Assembly: GCA_964607835.1 (NCBI GenBank)
Contig: CAZSLL010000010.1
Span: 1-46,874 of the forward strand
Source of the DNA: DAOVFN01 sp964607835
GTDB lineage: Archaea > Aenigmatarchaeota > Aenigmatarchaeia > QMZP01
DNA length: 46,874 nucleotides
Reading direction: 5' to 3'
In this document: positions 6,766 to 14,749 of the stretch, in pieces
Position numbering within the stretch: the stretch's first letter is position 1
Layout of the letters: the number at the start of each line of letters is the position of its first letter
Program-made: the position numbers and the translations under genes
The notes under the pieces: generated by a model
Seen by the model: the letters and a program-made list of their open reading frames with translations, nothing else
Told to the model about the DNA's origin: nothing
Database searches by the model: none

Positions 6766-7821
6766 TTGTCTGACGGCACGGTTTTTCAGGGCAGGGGATT
6801 CGGCTCCCCTGGCAGGGTGGCAGGCGAGTTCGTTTTCAACACCGGGATGGTGGGCTATCCCGAGAGCATCACCGACCCCTCCTACTGGGGCCAGGTTCTG
6901 GTCCAGACATATCCCCTCATAGGCAACTACGGGGTGGACACATCAAGGCTGGAGTCCCAGGGCCCGAAGATATCAGGCTATGTTGTATCCAGGCTGTGCA
7001 GGCATCCCTCGCACCACTCTTCCCAGAAAAGCCTGGACCAGTGGCTGAGGGAGAGCGGGGTGCCTGGCATAGAGGGCGTGGACACCAGGGCCCTCACCAA
7101 GAGGCTCAGGGAGAAGGGCACCATGCTCGGTGTCCTGGAGGTCTCAGACAGGGAGCCTGACATAAGGGCCCTCAGGAGGGAGGCCAGGAGGGCAGAGGAC
7201 CCCAACCTCAGGGACCTCACCTCTGAGGTCACGGTGAAGGAGCCAAGGATCATAGGCGAGGGAAGCCGTGACATCGCCCTGATTGACTGCGGGGCCAAGG
7301 AGAGCATACCCCGCTCCCTGGCCGCGCTGGGGGCCAGGGTAACATGCTTCCCTGTCTCAACGCCCCTGGACAAAATCCTGAAGAAGGAACCGAAAGGCAT
7401 AGTGATAAGCAACGGCCCGGGAGACCCCAGGATGTGCAGGGCAGTGGGCACGGTCCGTCAGGCCATGGAACTGGGCATCCCCATACTCGGGGTGTGCATG
7501 GGCAACCAGGTCATGGGCCTGGCAGCAGGGGCAGAAACCTACAAGCTCAGGTTCGGGCACAGGGGCCAGAACCAGCCCTGCATGGACCAGGAAACAGGGA
7601 AATGCCACATAACCTCCCAGAACCACGGGTTCGCCATTGACGGAAGGACCCTCCCAAGGGGCTGGAGGGAGTGGTTCGTGAACATCAATGACCAGACCAA
7701 CGAGGGCATATTCCATGAGAAGAAGCCCTTCATGTCAGTGCAGTTCCACCCCGAGGCCTCCCCAGGCCCGGTGGACACGGCCTTCATATTCAGCAGGTTC
7801 ATGGAGGCGACCAGGGAATGA
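6766..7821 (+). CDS. carA: Carbamoyl-phosphate synthase small subunit
   Basis: The protein hydrolyses glutamine and channels ammonia to CarB for carbamoyl phosphate (arginine and pyrimidine synthesis). The N-terminal CPSase_sm domain shows FNTGMVGYPESITDPSY. The C-terminal class I amidotransferase domain has the triad Cys244 (GVCMGNQ), His328 and Glu330 (FHPE), plus GHRGQNQP. The start is uncertain: the TTG at 6766 cuts into the first family strand, because the in-frame codons upstream (IADSALVL before SDGTVFQG) look native. No ATG, GTG or TTG is available between 6766 and the in-frame stop at 6730. A non-canonical start such as ATC 6745 is possible. The stop overlaps carB by 4 nt. Confidence 0.93.
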   Translation: MSDGTVFQGRGFGSPGRVAGEFVFNTGMVGYPESITDPSYWGQVLVQTYPLIGNYGVDTSRLESQGPKISGYVVSRLCRHPSHHSSQKSLDQWLRESGVPGIEGVDTRALTKRLREKGTMLGVLEVSDREPDIRALRREARRAEDPNLRDLTSEVTVKEPRIIGEGSRDIALIDCGAKESIPRSLAALGARVTCFPVSTPLDKILKKEPKGIVISNGPGDPRMCRAVGTVRQAMELGIPILGVCMGNQVMGLAAGAETYKLRFGHRGQNQPCMDQETGKCHITSQNHGFAIDGRTLPRGWREWFVNINDQTNEGIFHEKKPFMSVQFHPEASPGPVDTAFIFSRFMEATRE

Positions 7822-10800
7822 GGCCCAGGAAGGTGCTGGTTCTTGGAAGCGGGGCCCTCAAGATAGGCCAGGCAGGGGAGTTCGACTACTCGGGGAGCCA
7901 GGCCATCAAGGCACTCAAGGAGGAGGGAATAGAGGTCGTGCTCATAAACCCAAACATAGCCACCATACAGACATCTGAGCACATGGCAAAGAGGGTTTAC
8001 TTCCTCCCTGTCACCGCCCATTTCGTGAGGGGTGTAATTGAGAAGGAAAGGCCGGACGGGATTCTGCTCTCCTTCGGGGGACAGACCGCACTGAACGTTG
8101 GGCTGGAGCTACATGACTCAGGCGTGCTGAAGAAGCACGGTGTGAAGGTGTTGGGAACCCCTGTGGAGGCCATAAGGGAGACCGAGGACAGGGAGCTCTT
8201 CGTGGCCAAGCTCAGCGGGATAGGGCTCAAGGCCCCCAGGAGCACTGCAGTGAAGAGCGTGGACCAGGCCCTGGAGGCAGCGGACAGGCTGGGCTACCCG
8301 GTCATGGCCAGGGCAGCCTTTGCTTTGGGGGGCAAGGGAAGCGGGATATGCAGGGACAGCAGGGAGCTCTCTGAAAGGGTTCACCAGGCCCTTACCCACG
8401 CCCCGCAGGTGCTGGTGGAGGAGTACCTGGAGGGCTGGAAGGAGGTGGAGTACGAGGTCGTGCGGGACAGGAAGGACAACTGCATCACTGTGTGCAACAT
8501 GGAGAACTTCGACCCCATGGGCATACACACAGGGGAGAGCATAGTGGTGGCGCCCTCCCAGACGCTCACCAACCACGAGTACCACAAGCTCAGGGACATA
8601 TCCATCAGGCTCATAAGGCACATAGGCATCGTGGGGGAGTGCAACATCCAGTTTGCCCTTGACCCCCAATCTGATGACTACAGGATTATAGAGGTCAACG
8701 CCCGCCTTTCCAGGAGCTCTGCCCTGGCCAGCAAGGCCACAGGCTATCCCCTGGCATTCATCGCGTCCAAGCTCGCCGTGGGCCACACCCTGCCCGAGCT
8801 CGGGAATTCTGTGACCAGGACCACCAAGTCCTGCTTCGAGCCTGCCCTGGACTACATAGTGGTAAAGATACCCAGGTGGGACCTCCAGAAGTTCAGGAGG
8901 GTGAGCAACCGGCTGGGCTCTGAGATGAAGTCAGTGGGCGAGGTCATGTCCATAGGAAGGTCGTTCGAGGAGGCCCTGCAGAAGGCCATAAGGATGCTGG
9001 AGATTGGCATGGAGGGAATGGTGTGCAACCCCTCGGTGGGGTTCAACGGACTGGAGGATGAGCTCAGGAACCCCACTGACCAGAGGGTGTTCGCTGTGGC
9101 CGAGGCCCTCAGGCGGGGCATGGCCGTGGAGAAGGTGCACGAGCTCTCGGGCATAGACAGCTGGTTCCTGCACTGCATAAAGGGGATAGTGGAGACAGAG
9201 GCAACGCTCAGGAAGGGCAGGCCCACAAGGGAGCTCCTCCTTGAGGCCAAGCAGGCAGGGTTCTCTGACCGCCAGGTTGCATCCTGCCTGGGAAAGGAGG
9301 AACTCGAGGCGAGGGAGCTCAGGAAGGGGATGGGCATAAGGCCATGCGTCAAGCAGATTGACACCCTGGCCGCGGAGTATCCCGCTGCCACCAACTACCT
9401 CTACCTCACATATCACGGAACCGAGGACGACCTGGAGCCAGGGGAGAAGGGCCAGGTCATGGTGCTTGGCTCAGGGGCATACAGGATAGGCTCCTCAGTG
9501 GAGTTCGACTGGTGCGGGGTGAACGCCGTGTCCACGCTCAGGGAGCTTGGCAGGAAGACCATCATGGTGAACAACAACCCCGAGACCGTGAGCACTGACT
9601 ATGACATATGCGACAGGCTCTACTTCGACGAGCTCAGCTTCGAGGCGGTCATGGACATATACGAGAGGGAGTGCCCTGAGGGAATGATTGTGTCAGTGGG
9701 TGGCCAGGTGCCCAACAACATGGCCCTGAAGTGCCACCGTGCGGGGGCCAGGGTCCTGGGAACCAGCCCCGAGGACATTGACCGGGCAGAGAACAGGCAC
9801 ACATTCTCCAGCCTCCTGGACTCCCTGGACATCGACCAGCCCGAGTGGAGGGAGTTGGCCAGCCTCTCCCAGGCCAGGGCCTTCTGCAGGAAGGCGGGTT
9901 ACCCTGTGCTGGTCAGGCCCTCCTACGTGCTGTCAGGCTCGGCCATGGCAGTGGTGTTCGACGAGGGCTCTCTGGAGCGATACCTGCAAAAGGCTTCTGA
10001 TGTATCCAGGGAGCACCCGGTGGTCATAAGCAAGTACGTGCAGAAGGCCAAGGAGCTAGAGATGGACGCCGTGGCAAGGAAAGGGGAAATCGTGGCCTGG
10101 GCAGTGTCAGAGCACATCGAAAATGCAGGAGTCCATTCAGGGGACGCCACCATGGTGCTGCCTCCCCAGAGGACCTACCTGGAGACCGTGAAGAGGATAG
10201 AGGAGGTCACCAGGAGGATTGCCAGGGCCCTCAGGATAACCGGGCCCTTCAACATCCAGTTCCTGGCAAAAGACAACCGGGTCATGGTCATAGAATGCAA
10301 CCTCAGGGCATCAAGGTCATTCCCTTTTGTTTCCAAGGTGCTCAAGAGCAACTTCATTGAGATAGCCACCAAGGCCATGATGGGCCAGAAGACCGGCAAA
10401 GGGAGGAGCATCTGGGACATAGGGCACATAGGCGTGAAGGCCCCCCAGTTCTCCTTCTCCAGGCTCAGGGGTGCAGACCCCACCCTGGGGGTGGAGATGT
10501 CCTCCACAGGGGAGGTAGCCTGCATGGGGGACACTGCAGAAGAGGCCTTCCTCAAGTCCATGCTCTCCACCGGCTACAGGCTCCCTGAGAAGAGCGTGCT
10601 GGTGAGCCTGTGGGGGGACGAGAACAAGGTAAGGATGCTCAGGCATATGAGGGCCCTGCAGGAAAGGGGCTTCGGGATATTCGCCACCAAGGGCACCTCT
10701 GCCTTCCTCACGGAGAACGGTGTGGAGAACACCATGCTGAGGAAGCTGCACGAGAGGGGGAGCCCCAACATAGCAGAGCTGCTGAGAGCAGGAAAGTTCG

Positions 10801-10988
10801 ACCTGGTCATTAACGTGCCCCACGAGGGCGCTGATGTGGCCATGGACGACATGTACGAGATAAGGAGGATGGCAGTGGACCATTCGGTTTCCCTGATAAC
10901 CAACCCCCAGCTGGCAAGGTTCTTCCTCAAGTCCCTGAACAACACCTCACTGGACGACCTGAGGGTCAAGGCGTGGGACGAGTACTGA
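7818..10988 (+). CDS. carB: Carbamoyl-phosphate synthase large subunit
   Basis: The 1056-residue full-length subunit makes carbamoyl phosphate from bicarbonate, ammonia and two ATP. The two homologous halves are visible: the first begins VLGSGALKIGQAGEFDYSG, and the second, near residue 550, begins VLGSGAYRIGSSVEFDWCG. Each has an ATP-grasp domain (for example FALGGKGSG, and VNARLSRSSALASKATGYP versus CNLRASRSFPFVSK). An oligomerisation segment lies around residues 410-540. The C-terminal allosteric MGS-like domain starts near residue 930 (SVLVSLWGDENK, FATKGTSAFL, LVINVPHE). Start ATG overlaps the carA stop (ATGA), so the subunits are translationally coupled. The 3' end overlaps the convergent CBS gene by 23 nt. 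Confidence 0.96.
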   Translation: MRPRKVLVLGSGALKIGQAGEFDYSGSQAIKALKEEGIEVVLINPNIATIQTSEHMAKRVYFLPVTAHFVRGVIEKERPDGILLSFGGQTALNVGLELHDSGVLKKHGVKVLGTPVEAIRETEDRELFVAKLSGIGLKAPRSTAVKSVDQALEAADRLGYPVMARAAFALGGKGSGICRDSRELSERVHQALTHAPQVLVEEYLEGWKEVEYEVVRDRKDNCITVCNMENFDPMGIHTGESIVVAPSQTLTNHEYHKLRDISIRLIRHIGIVGECNIQFALDPQSDDYRIIEVNARLSRSSALASKATGYPLAFIASKLAVGHTLPELGNSVTRTTKSCFEPALDYIVVKIPRWDLQKFRRVSNRLGSEMKSVGEVMSIGRSFEEALQKAIRMLEIGMEGMVCNPSVGFNGLEDELRNPTDQRVFAVAEALRRGMAVEKVHELSGIDSWFLHCIKGIVETEATLRKGRPTRELLLEAKQAGFSDRQVASCLGKEELEARELRKGMGIRPCVKQIDTLAAEYPAATNYLYLTYHGTEDDLEPGEKGQVMVLGSGAYRIGSSVEFDWCGVNAVSTLRELGRKTIMVNNNPETVSTDYDICDRLYFDELSFEAVMDIYERECPEGMIVSVGGQVPNNMALKCHRAGARVLGTSPEDIDRAENRHTFSSLLDSLDIDQPEWRELASLSQARAFCRKAGYPVLVRPSYVLSGSAMAVVFDEGSLERYLQKASDVSREHPVVISKYVQKAKELEMDAVARKGEIVAWAVSEHIENAGVHSGDATMVLPPQRTYLETVKRIEEVTRRIARALRITGPFNIQFLAKDNRVMVIECNLRASRSFPFVSKVLKSNFIEIATKAMMGQKTGKGRSIWDIGHIGVKAPQFSFSRLRGADPTLGVEMSSTGEVACMGDTAEEAFLKSMLSTGYRLPEKSVLVSLWGDENKVRMLRHMRALQERGFGIFATKGTSAFLTENGVENTMLRKLHERGSPNIAELLRAGKFDLVINVPHEGADVAMDDMYEIRRMAVDHSVSLITNPQLARFFLKSLNNTSLDDLRVKAWDEY

Positions 10989-11469
10989 CCTTCAGGGCCT
11001 TCTCCTCAAGCTCAACAACCCTGGACTGAAGGGTTATCTTGGTGGTGTGCAAGTCCTTTATGGTCTTCCTTAGCCTCTCGGCATGGTCCTTCTCCATGTC
11101 CTCGAGGGCCTTCAGCAGGTCTGTCATGGTCACTATGCCCAGCATCCTTCCGGACTCCACCACAGGGAGCTTCTTGATGTTGTTCCTGTCCAGAATCTGA
11201 ACCGCGTCCTGAATGGTTTTATCCGGGCTTATGCTCAGGAGCTTCCTGGTCATGGCCCTGCTCACAGGGATGGAATTCAGGTCTGTTTTCCTGTACACAA
11301 GCCTCACTATGTCCCTCTCAGTGATTATGCCCTCTGGCCTGTCGCCCTCCAGAATCAGGACGCAGCCTATGTTGTTGGATGCCATGCACTCCACTGCCCT
11401 GCTAACGTTCTCAGAGGGCGTGACAGAAACGACCCTTGTCCTCATCACGTCCCTAAGGCAGGTCATCAT
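10966..11469 (-). CDS. Tandem CBS-domain protein with coiled-coil tail
   Basis: The 167-residue protein has two CBS domains. The first, residues 1-62, starts LRDVMRTRVVSVTPSENV and has GIITERDIVR; the second, residues 67-122, has MTRKLLSISPDKTI and GIVTMTDLLKAL. A charged helix to the end (MEKDHAERLRKTI and later VVELEEKALK) could form a coiled coil. CBS pairs bind adenosyl nucleotides and act as energy or ligand sensors; the partner is not identifiable. ATG codons at 11469 and 11466 are both possible; AAGGTG lies 4-7 nt upstream. It converges on carB with a 23-nt overlap. Confidence 0.88.
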   Translation of the reverse strand: MMTCLRDVMRTRVVSVTPSENVSRAVECMASNNIGCVLILEGDRPEGIITERDIVRLVYRKTDLNSIPVSRAMTRKLLSISPDKTIQDAVQILDRNNIKKLPVVESGRMLGIVTMTDLLKALEDMEKDHAERLRKTIKDLHTTKITLQSRVVELEEKALKVSTRPTP

Positions 11470-11572
11470 CGAACACCTTAACGATTAATAATTCCCATGG
11501 TAACTTAAAAAGGGGGAGCAAGCCTCCAGGTTTTTATTAATTACGGTTACAGATTTTAGATAAGGTGCGAAC

Positions 11573-11647
11573 ATGGACCCCAACCTTTTCCAGGCCATGC
11601 ATTCGAAGAGGCTCTTGCTCCACTACCTGGACGAGCCCTGGAACTAG
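11573..11647 (+). CDS. 24-codon ORF immediately upstream of serS
   Basis: The ORF runs from ATG 11573 (AAGGTG 6 nt upstream) to TAG 11645 and encodes a 24-residue peptide beginning MDPNLFQAMHSKRLLL. Its last codons hold the start of the serS ribosome binding site (TAGGAGGA). A T/A-rich element at 11531-11540 could be the TATA box for both. It may be a leader peptide or a small protein whose translation is coupled to serS; it holds only one Ser codon, so a classical Ser attenuator is not indicated. Confidence 0.45.
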   Translation: MDPNLFQAMHSKRLLLHYLDEPWN

Positions 11648-11655
11648 GAGGAATA

Positions 11656-12945
11656 ATGCTTGACATAAGGCTGATAAGGGAAAACCCCGAACTCGTGAGG
11701 AAGGACCTCAGGAGAAGAGGAGACAGGGAGAAGCTGAAGCTCCTGGACGCACTCATAAAGGGGGACAGGGAGTGGAGGGACTCCCTCAAGAGACTGGACG
11801 AGCTCAGGAGGAAGCGGAACCAGGTCACAGAGGAGATAGCCCGGCTCAAGAAAGAGGGCAAATCCGCTGACGCCAAGATAAGGGAGATGAAGAAGCTCCC
11901 GGGGGAAATCAGGGCCCTGGAGGCAGGGGTGCAGGAGCTCCAGAGCAGGAACATGCAGGCCCTCATGAACATCCCCAACCTGCTCCACGAGAGCGTTCCA
12001 GAGGGAAAGGATGACTCTGACAACGTGCCGGTCAAGCACTGGGGAAAGGTCCCCAGGTTCGGTTTCGAGCCCAGGAACCACCTGGACATCGCAAAGGGCC
12101 TGGGGCTCATCGATGACGAGAGGGCGGCCAGGGTGGCTGGCTCAGGGTTCTTCTACCTCAAGGCAGACCTTGCCAGGCTGGACTATGCCATAATGATGTT
12201 CGCCATGGACTTCCTCTCCAGGAGGGGCTACACCATCATAGAGCCCCCCTTCATGATGGGCAGGAAGCCCTACGAGGGCGTGACTGACCTGGGGGACTTC
12301 GAGAGTGTGATGTACAAGGTTGATTCAGAGGACCTCTATCTCATAGCCACCTCAGAGCACCCCATGGCTGCCATGCACATGAACGAGACCCTGGAGCTCA
12401 GGGACCTTCCAATCAAGCTGTGCGGGGTATCCCCCTGCTTCAGGCGGGAGGTGGGCTCCCACGGGAAGTACACCAAGGGCCTTTTCCGCATGCACCAGTT
12501 CAACAAAATTGAGCAGTTCATATTCTGCAGGCCAGAGGACTCCTGGAAGCTGCACGAGGAGCTCCAGGCAAACTGCGAAGCCCTGTACCAGGCACTGGAG
12601 CTTCCCTACAGGGTGGTCAATGTGTGCACCGGGGACATAGGGAGCATAGCGGCCAAGAAGTACGACACCGAGATTTGGATGGCTGACGGCCAGTACAGGG
12701 AAATCGGCTCCAACTCCAACTGCACTGACTACCAGGCAAGGAGGCTGGGGGTCAGGTTCAGGGAGAAGGAGGGTCAGCCACCCGCGGGCTTTGTGCACAC
12801 CCTCAACAACACGGCCCTGGCCACATCAAGGACCATGGTGGCACTGCTCGAGGTCCACCAGCAAAAGGACGGCACGGTTAACATACCAAAGGCCCTCAGG
12901 CCCTACATGGGGAACCAGCACAAGCTGGTGCCAAGGAAGGAATGA
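11656..12945 (+). CDS. serS: Seryl-tRNA synthetase, common type
   Basis: The 429-residue class II synthetase charges tRNA-Ser. Residues 1 to about 110 form the antiparallel coiled-coil arm that grips the long variable arm (start MLDIRLIRENPELVRKDL, charged heptads through residue 100). The catalytic core has motif 2 at FRREVGSHG and the serine-site segment LIATSEHP. Motif 3 lies at TALATSRTMVALLE, with GTVNIPKALRPYMG at the end. This is the common SerRS, not the rare methanogen type. It is preceded by a strong TAGGAGGA ribosome binding site and by a 24-codon ORF. Confidence 0.97.
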   Translation: MLDIRLIRENPELVRKDLRRRGDREKLKLLDALIKGDREWRDSLKRLDELRRKRNQVTEEIARLKKEGKSADAKIREMKKLPGEIRALEAGVQELQSRNMQALMNIPNLLHESVPEGKDDSDNVPVKHWGKVPRFGFEPRNHLDIAKGLGLIDDERAARVAGSGFFYLKADLARLDYAIMMFAMDFLSRRGYTIIEPPFMMGRKPYEGVTDLGDFESVMYKVDSEDLYLIATSEHPMAAMHMNETLELRDLPIKLCGVSPCFRREVGSHGKYTKGLFRMHQFNKIEQFIFCRPEDSWKLHEELQANCEALYQALELPYRVVNVCTGDIGSIAAKKYDTEIWMADGQYREIGSNSNCTDYQARRLGVRFREKEGQPPAGFVHTLNNTALATSRTMVALLEVHQQKDGTVNIPKALRPYMGNQHKLVPRKE

Positions 12946-12977
12946 TTGCAAGAATTATGAGAAAAAAATGAAAGGGG

Positions 12978-13100
12978 CTAGTTGATGGAACCCACCATGC
13001 GGTCCCATTCCAGGAGGTTCCTGCCCACCTGGTACTCCGGGCTCTGCATGTACCTGTACGGGAAAACGAAATCGCTTACTGCCTTCATCAATCCAATCAT
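12978..13100 (-). CDS. Small ORF (40 aa) with strong ribosome binding site
   Basis: The predicted peptide begins MIGLMKAVSDFVFPYRY and contains QSPEYQ. The ATG at 13100 is chosen because GGAGGTG lies 7 nt upstream, an almost perfect Shine-Dalgarno. A five-codon longer version from ATG 13115 is possible. Its QSPEYQ segment and the underlying DNA (13029-13047) recur in the 90-residue ORF just upstream on the same strand (13242-13260, 18 of 19 bases), so the two small genes may be related. No function is recognised. Confidence 0.5.
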   Translation of the reverse strand: MIGLMKAVSDFVFPYRYMQSPEYQVGRNLLEWDRMVGSIN

Positions 13101-13190
13101 TTTTCGCACCTCCATCTACTTTCCACCGGCGTCTCTGACACCGGGAACAGATTCTTTCATCCGATGACTTCGGCACCGGTCCGGCCTCGC

Positions 13191-13463
13191 TCAGGGGAAG
13201 TATTCCCTGAATTTCCTGGTCAGGAGATCGGACAGCTCTCTCTGGTACTCGGGGCTCTGCCTCCTTTCCTCCATCATGGCGAAGTGGAGGAGGGATGGGG
13301 TCTCATGGGTGCGCTCCGTATCTTCCCTGGAGTGTGCCATCCAGTCATTGACACCCTTGCCCCGGGGCCCCATGACCGGCATGGTGGCCATGACTCCCTG
13401 GGGGCTTGCAGCGGCGGCGTTCATCTCATCACTATCCTCGGGAGGCAATATCCTTGGGGACAT
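13191..13463 (-). CDS. Hypothetical 90-residue protein downstream of orc1/cdc6
   Basis: The N-terminal half is Pro/Ala/Met-rich and probably disordered (MSPRILPPEDSDEMNAAAA). The C-terminal half is a predicted helix with QSPEYQRELSDLLTRKF. A GTATATATAC TATA box (13522-13513) and GGAGGG (13486-13481) precede the ATG at 13463, giving a leader of about 28 nt. It lies between orc1/cdc6 and the 40-residue ORF on the same strand, and its upstream region holds four copies of the orc1-associated 10-bp repeat, so co-regulation with orc1 or proximity to an origin is possible. Function unknown. Confidence 0.6.
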   Translation of the reverse strand: MSPRILPPEDSDEMNAAAASPQGVMATMPVMGPRGKGVNDWMAHSREDTERTHETPSLLHFAMMEERRQSPEYQRELSDLLTRKFREYFP

Positions 13464-13480
13464 CTTAAAGGCATATCGCC

Positions 13481-13522
13481 CCCTCCTGACAATAGAGGCT
13501 TTCTCATGGACCGTATATATAC
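13481..13522 (-). promoter_or_regulatory. TATA box and RBS of the 90-residue ORF
   Basis: The symmetric TATA box GTATATATAC (13513-13522) is followed on the minus strand by GGAGGG (13486-13481). Two overlapping orc1-type repeats lie just upstream of the TATA box (13537-13554). Confidence 0.55.
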
Positions 13523-13536
13523 CTGTGGATAGGACC

Positions 13537-13608
13537 GTTCCGCTATTCCGCTAGACAATAAGAAGCCGCCTGATGCCTTTTCTACCGGAACATGGCGGGT
13601 TCCGCTAG
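13537..13608. repeat. Four RTTCCGSTAG-type repeats downstream of orc1/cdc6
   Basis: Copies: 13537-13546 (plus, GTTCCGCTAT), 13545-13554 (plus, ATTCCGCTAG), 13582-13591 (minus, read as GTTCCGGTAG) and 13599-13608 (plus, GTTCCGCTAG). The last overlaps the orc1 stop codon. With the two copies upstream of orc1 they form a six-copy family confined to the flanks of the replication initiator gene. By analogy to origin recognition boxes these may be Orc1/Cdc6 binding sites, although the sequence differs from the published euryarchaeal and crenarchaeal ORB consensus I know. Confidence 0.6.
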
Positions 13609-14654
13609 CCAGTCTTCTGGGCATCCGAGAGGGAGTAAACCCTCCACCTGCCCTCGCCCTCAGAGCCCACCATGCCCAGCTGGGTGAGCCTGTCCATGTG
13701 CTTCCTGAAGGTGCGGTCCACTATGGAGCTCAGCCCCTTCTGGGCGGCCAGCTTCTGGAACCTCCTGAAGAGCTCCCCTGACTCCATGCTTCCCTCCAGC
13801 TTCAGTATCTCCACTGCCAGCCTCTGGTGCGGGGAGAGCATCTCCAGGCTCCTCTCGCTGCTCCTCTTCAGGGCGCGGGACACTGCCCGGTCTATCATGC
13901 TGTCCGGGACAGATTCCAGGTCCTGGTTCTCGGCGTCCTCTGCCACCATCCTGAGGGTTGAGATGGCCACCCTGGAGTCGCCCTCTGAGGAGGAGGCAAT
14001 GCGCTCGAGCTGGGCGTTCTTTATGCTTCCCGGGAGCATTCCCCAGTGGGCCCTGTCCCTGAGTATCCCGAACATCTCGGAGTCTTTGTACGACGGGAAC
14101 TCCAGCTGCTCTGAGGAGGCCAGCCTGCTCCTCACCCTGGGGTCGGCGGCGTGAAGGGCGGTCTCTGAGTTGGATATCATGATGAGGCAGGCATTGTGCA
14201 GGGTGGCCAGGTCATACAGCACCCTGTCGTCCTCGAGCTTGTCCACCTCGTCAAGGATTATGACGCAGTGCCTCTCCTCCAGCCTCTTCTTCACGCCCTC
14301 CAGGAGCTCGTCCGTGGGCGTGCCCTTCCTGTGGGCAGCCAGGGGAGCGCCCAGGCCCTGGAGCACGCTGTATAGAATCTTGAACCTGGAGGAGCACTCC
14401 CAGCAGTTTATGTAGCTGCTCATGGCCGTGGTGGAGTGGGAGGAGAGCTCCTCTGCCACGTACCTGGATATACAGGTCTTGCCCGTGCCCGGGCTTCCGA
14501 ATATGAATATGTTCCTGGGCTCAAGCCCTTTCAGTATGGGCTTCATACAGTTCCTGATGGCGTCCAGCTGGCCCTCCCTGTGGAGCACCCTGCCTGGTAT
14601 GAACTCCTCCCTGAGCACCCTGGCGTCCTTGATTATGTGGTTCTCCTCGTACAT
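13605..14654 (-). CDS. orc1/cdc6: Orc1/Cdc6 replication initiator
   Basis: The 349-residue AAA+ ATPase binds replication origins and loads MCM. Walker A GSPGTGKT is at 53-60, Walker B VIILDEVDKL with DEVD at 135-138, sensor 1 at ISNS near 160, and sensor 2 at GDSRVAISTLR near 224-234. The C-terminal winged-helix DNA-binding domain follows from about residue 265 (LSPHQRLAVEILKLEG, SSIVDRTFRKHMDRL). A TATA-like GCTTATAATT (minus, 14696-14687) lies about 35 nt before the ATG and is bracketed by two copies of the 10-bp repeat, which suggests autoregulation. It diverges from apgM. Confidence 0.95.
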   Translation of the reverse strand: MYEENHIIKDARVLREEFIPGRVLHREGQLDAIRNCMKPILKGLEPRNIFIFGSPGTGKTCISRYVAEELSSHSTTAMSSYINCWECSSRFKILYSVLQGLGAPLAAHRKGTPTDELLEGVKKRLEERHCVIILDEVDKLEDDRVLYDLATLHNACLIMISNSETALHAADPRVRSRLASSEQLEFPSYKDSEMFGILRDRAHWGMLPGSIKNAQLERIASSSEGDSRVAISTLRMVAEDAENQDLESVPDSMIDRAVSRALKRSSERSLEMLSPHQRLAVEILKLEGSMESGELFRRFQKLAAQKGLSSIVDRTFRKHMDRLTQLGMVGSEGEGRWRVYSLSDAQKTG

Positions 14655-14679
14655 CAGAATCCGCTGATTCTTATTTGGT

Positions 14680-14706
14680 CTAGCGGAATTATAAGCGTTC
14701 CGGTAG
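14680..14706. repeat. Two orc1-type repeats bracketing the orc1 TATA box
   Basis: CTAGCGGAAT (14680-14689, the complement of ATTCCGCTAG) and GTTCCGGTAG (14697-14706) stand in inverted orientation on both sides of the AATTATAAGC TATA element. Protein bound here would cover the orc1 promoter. A weaker variant AATCCGCTGA lies at 14658-14667, next to the start codon. Confidence 0.6.
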
Positions 14707-14718
14707 CCGGCGAAAGCG

Positions 14719-14727
14719 AATATAAAC
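14719..14727 (+). promoter_or_regulatory. TATA box of apgM
   Basis: AATATAAAC is centred 27 nt before the apgM ATG, the spacing of a leaderless archaeal transcript. It is 13 nt from the outermost orc1-type repeat. Confidence 0.6.
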
Positions 14728-14749
14728 AGGGAGCGGCAATATAATAATC

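Noticed and set aside
12955..13176. 73-codon minus-strand frame overlapping the 40-residue ORF
   Set aside because: The alternative frame with GGAGGTG 7 nt before its ATG and the shared QSPEYQ segment is the better candidate; this one has no start signal.
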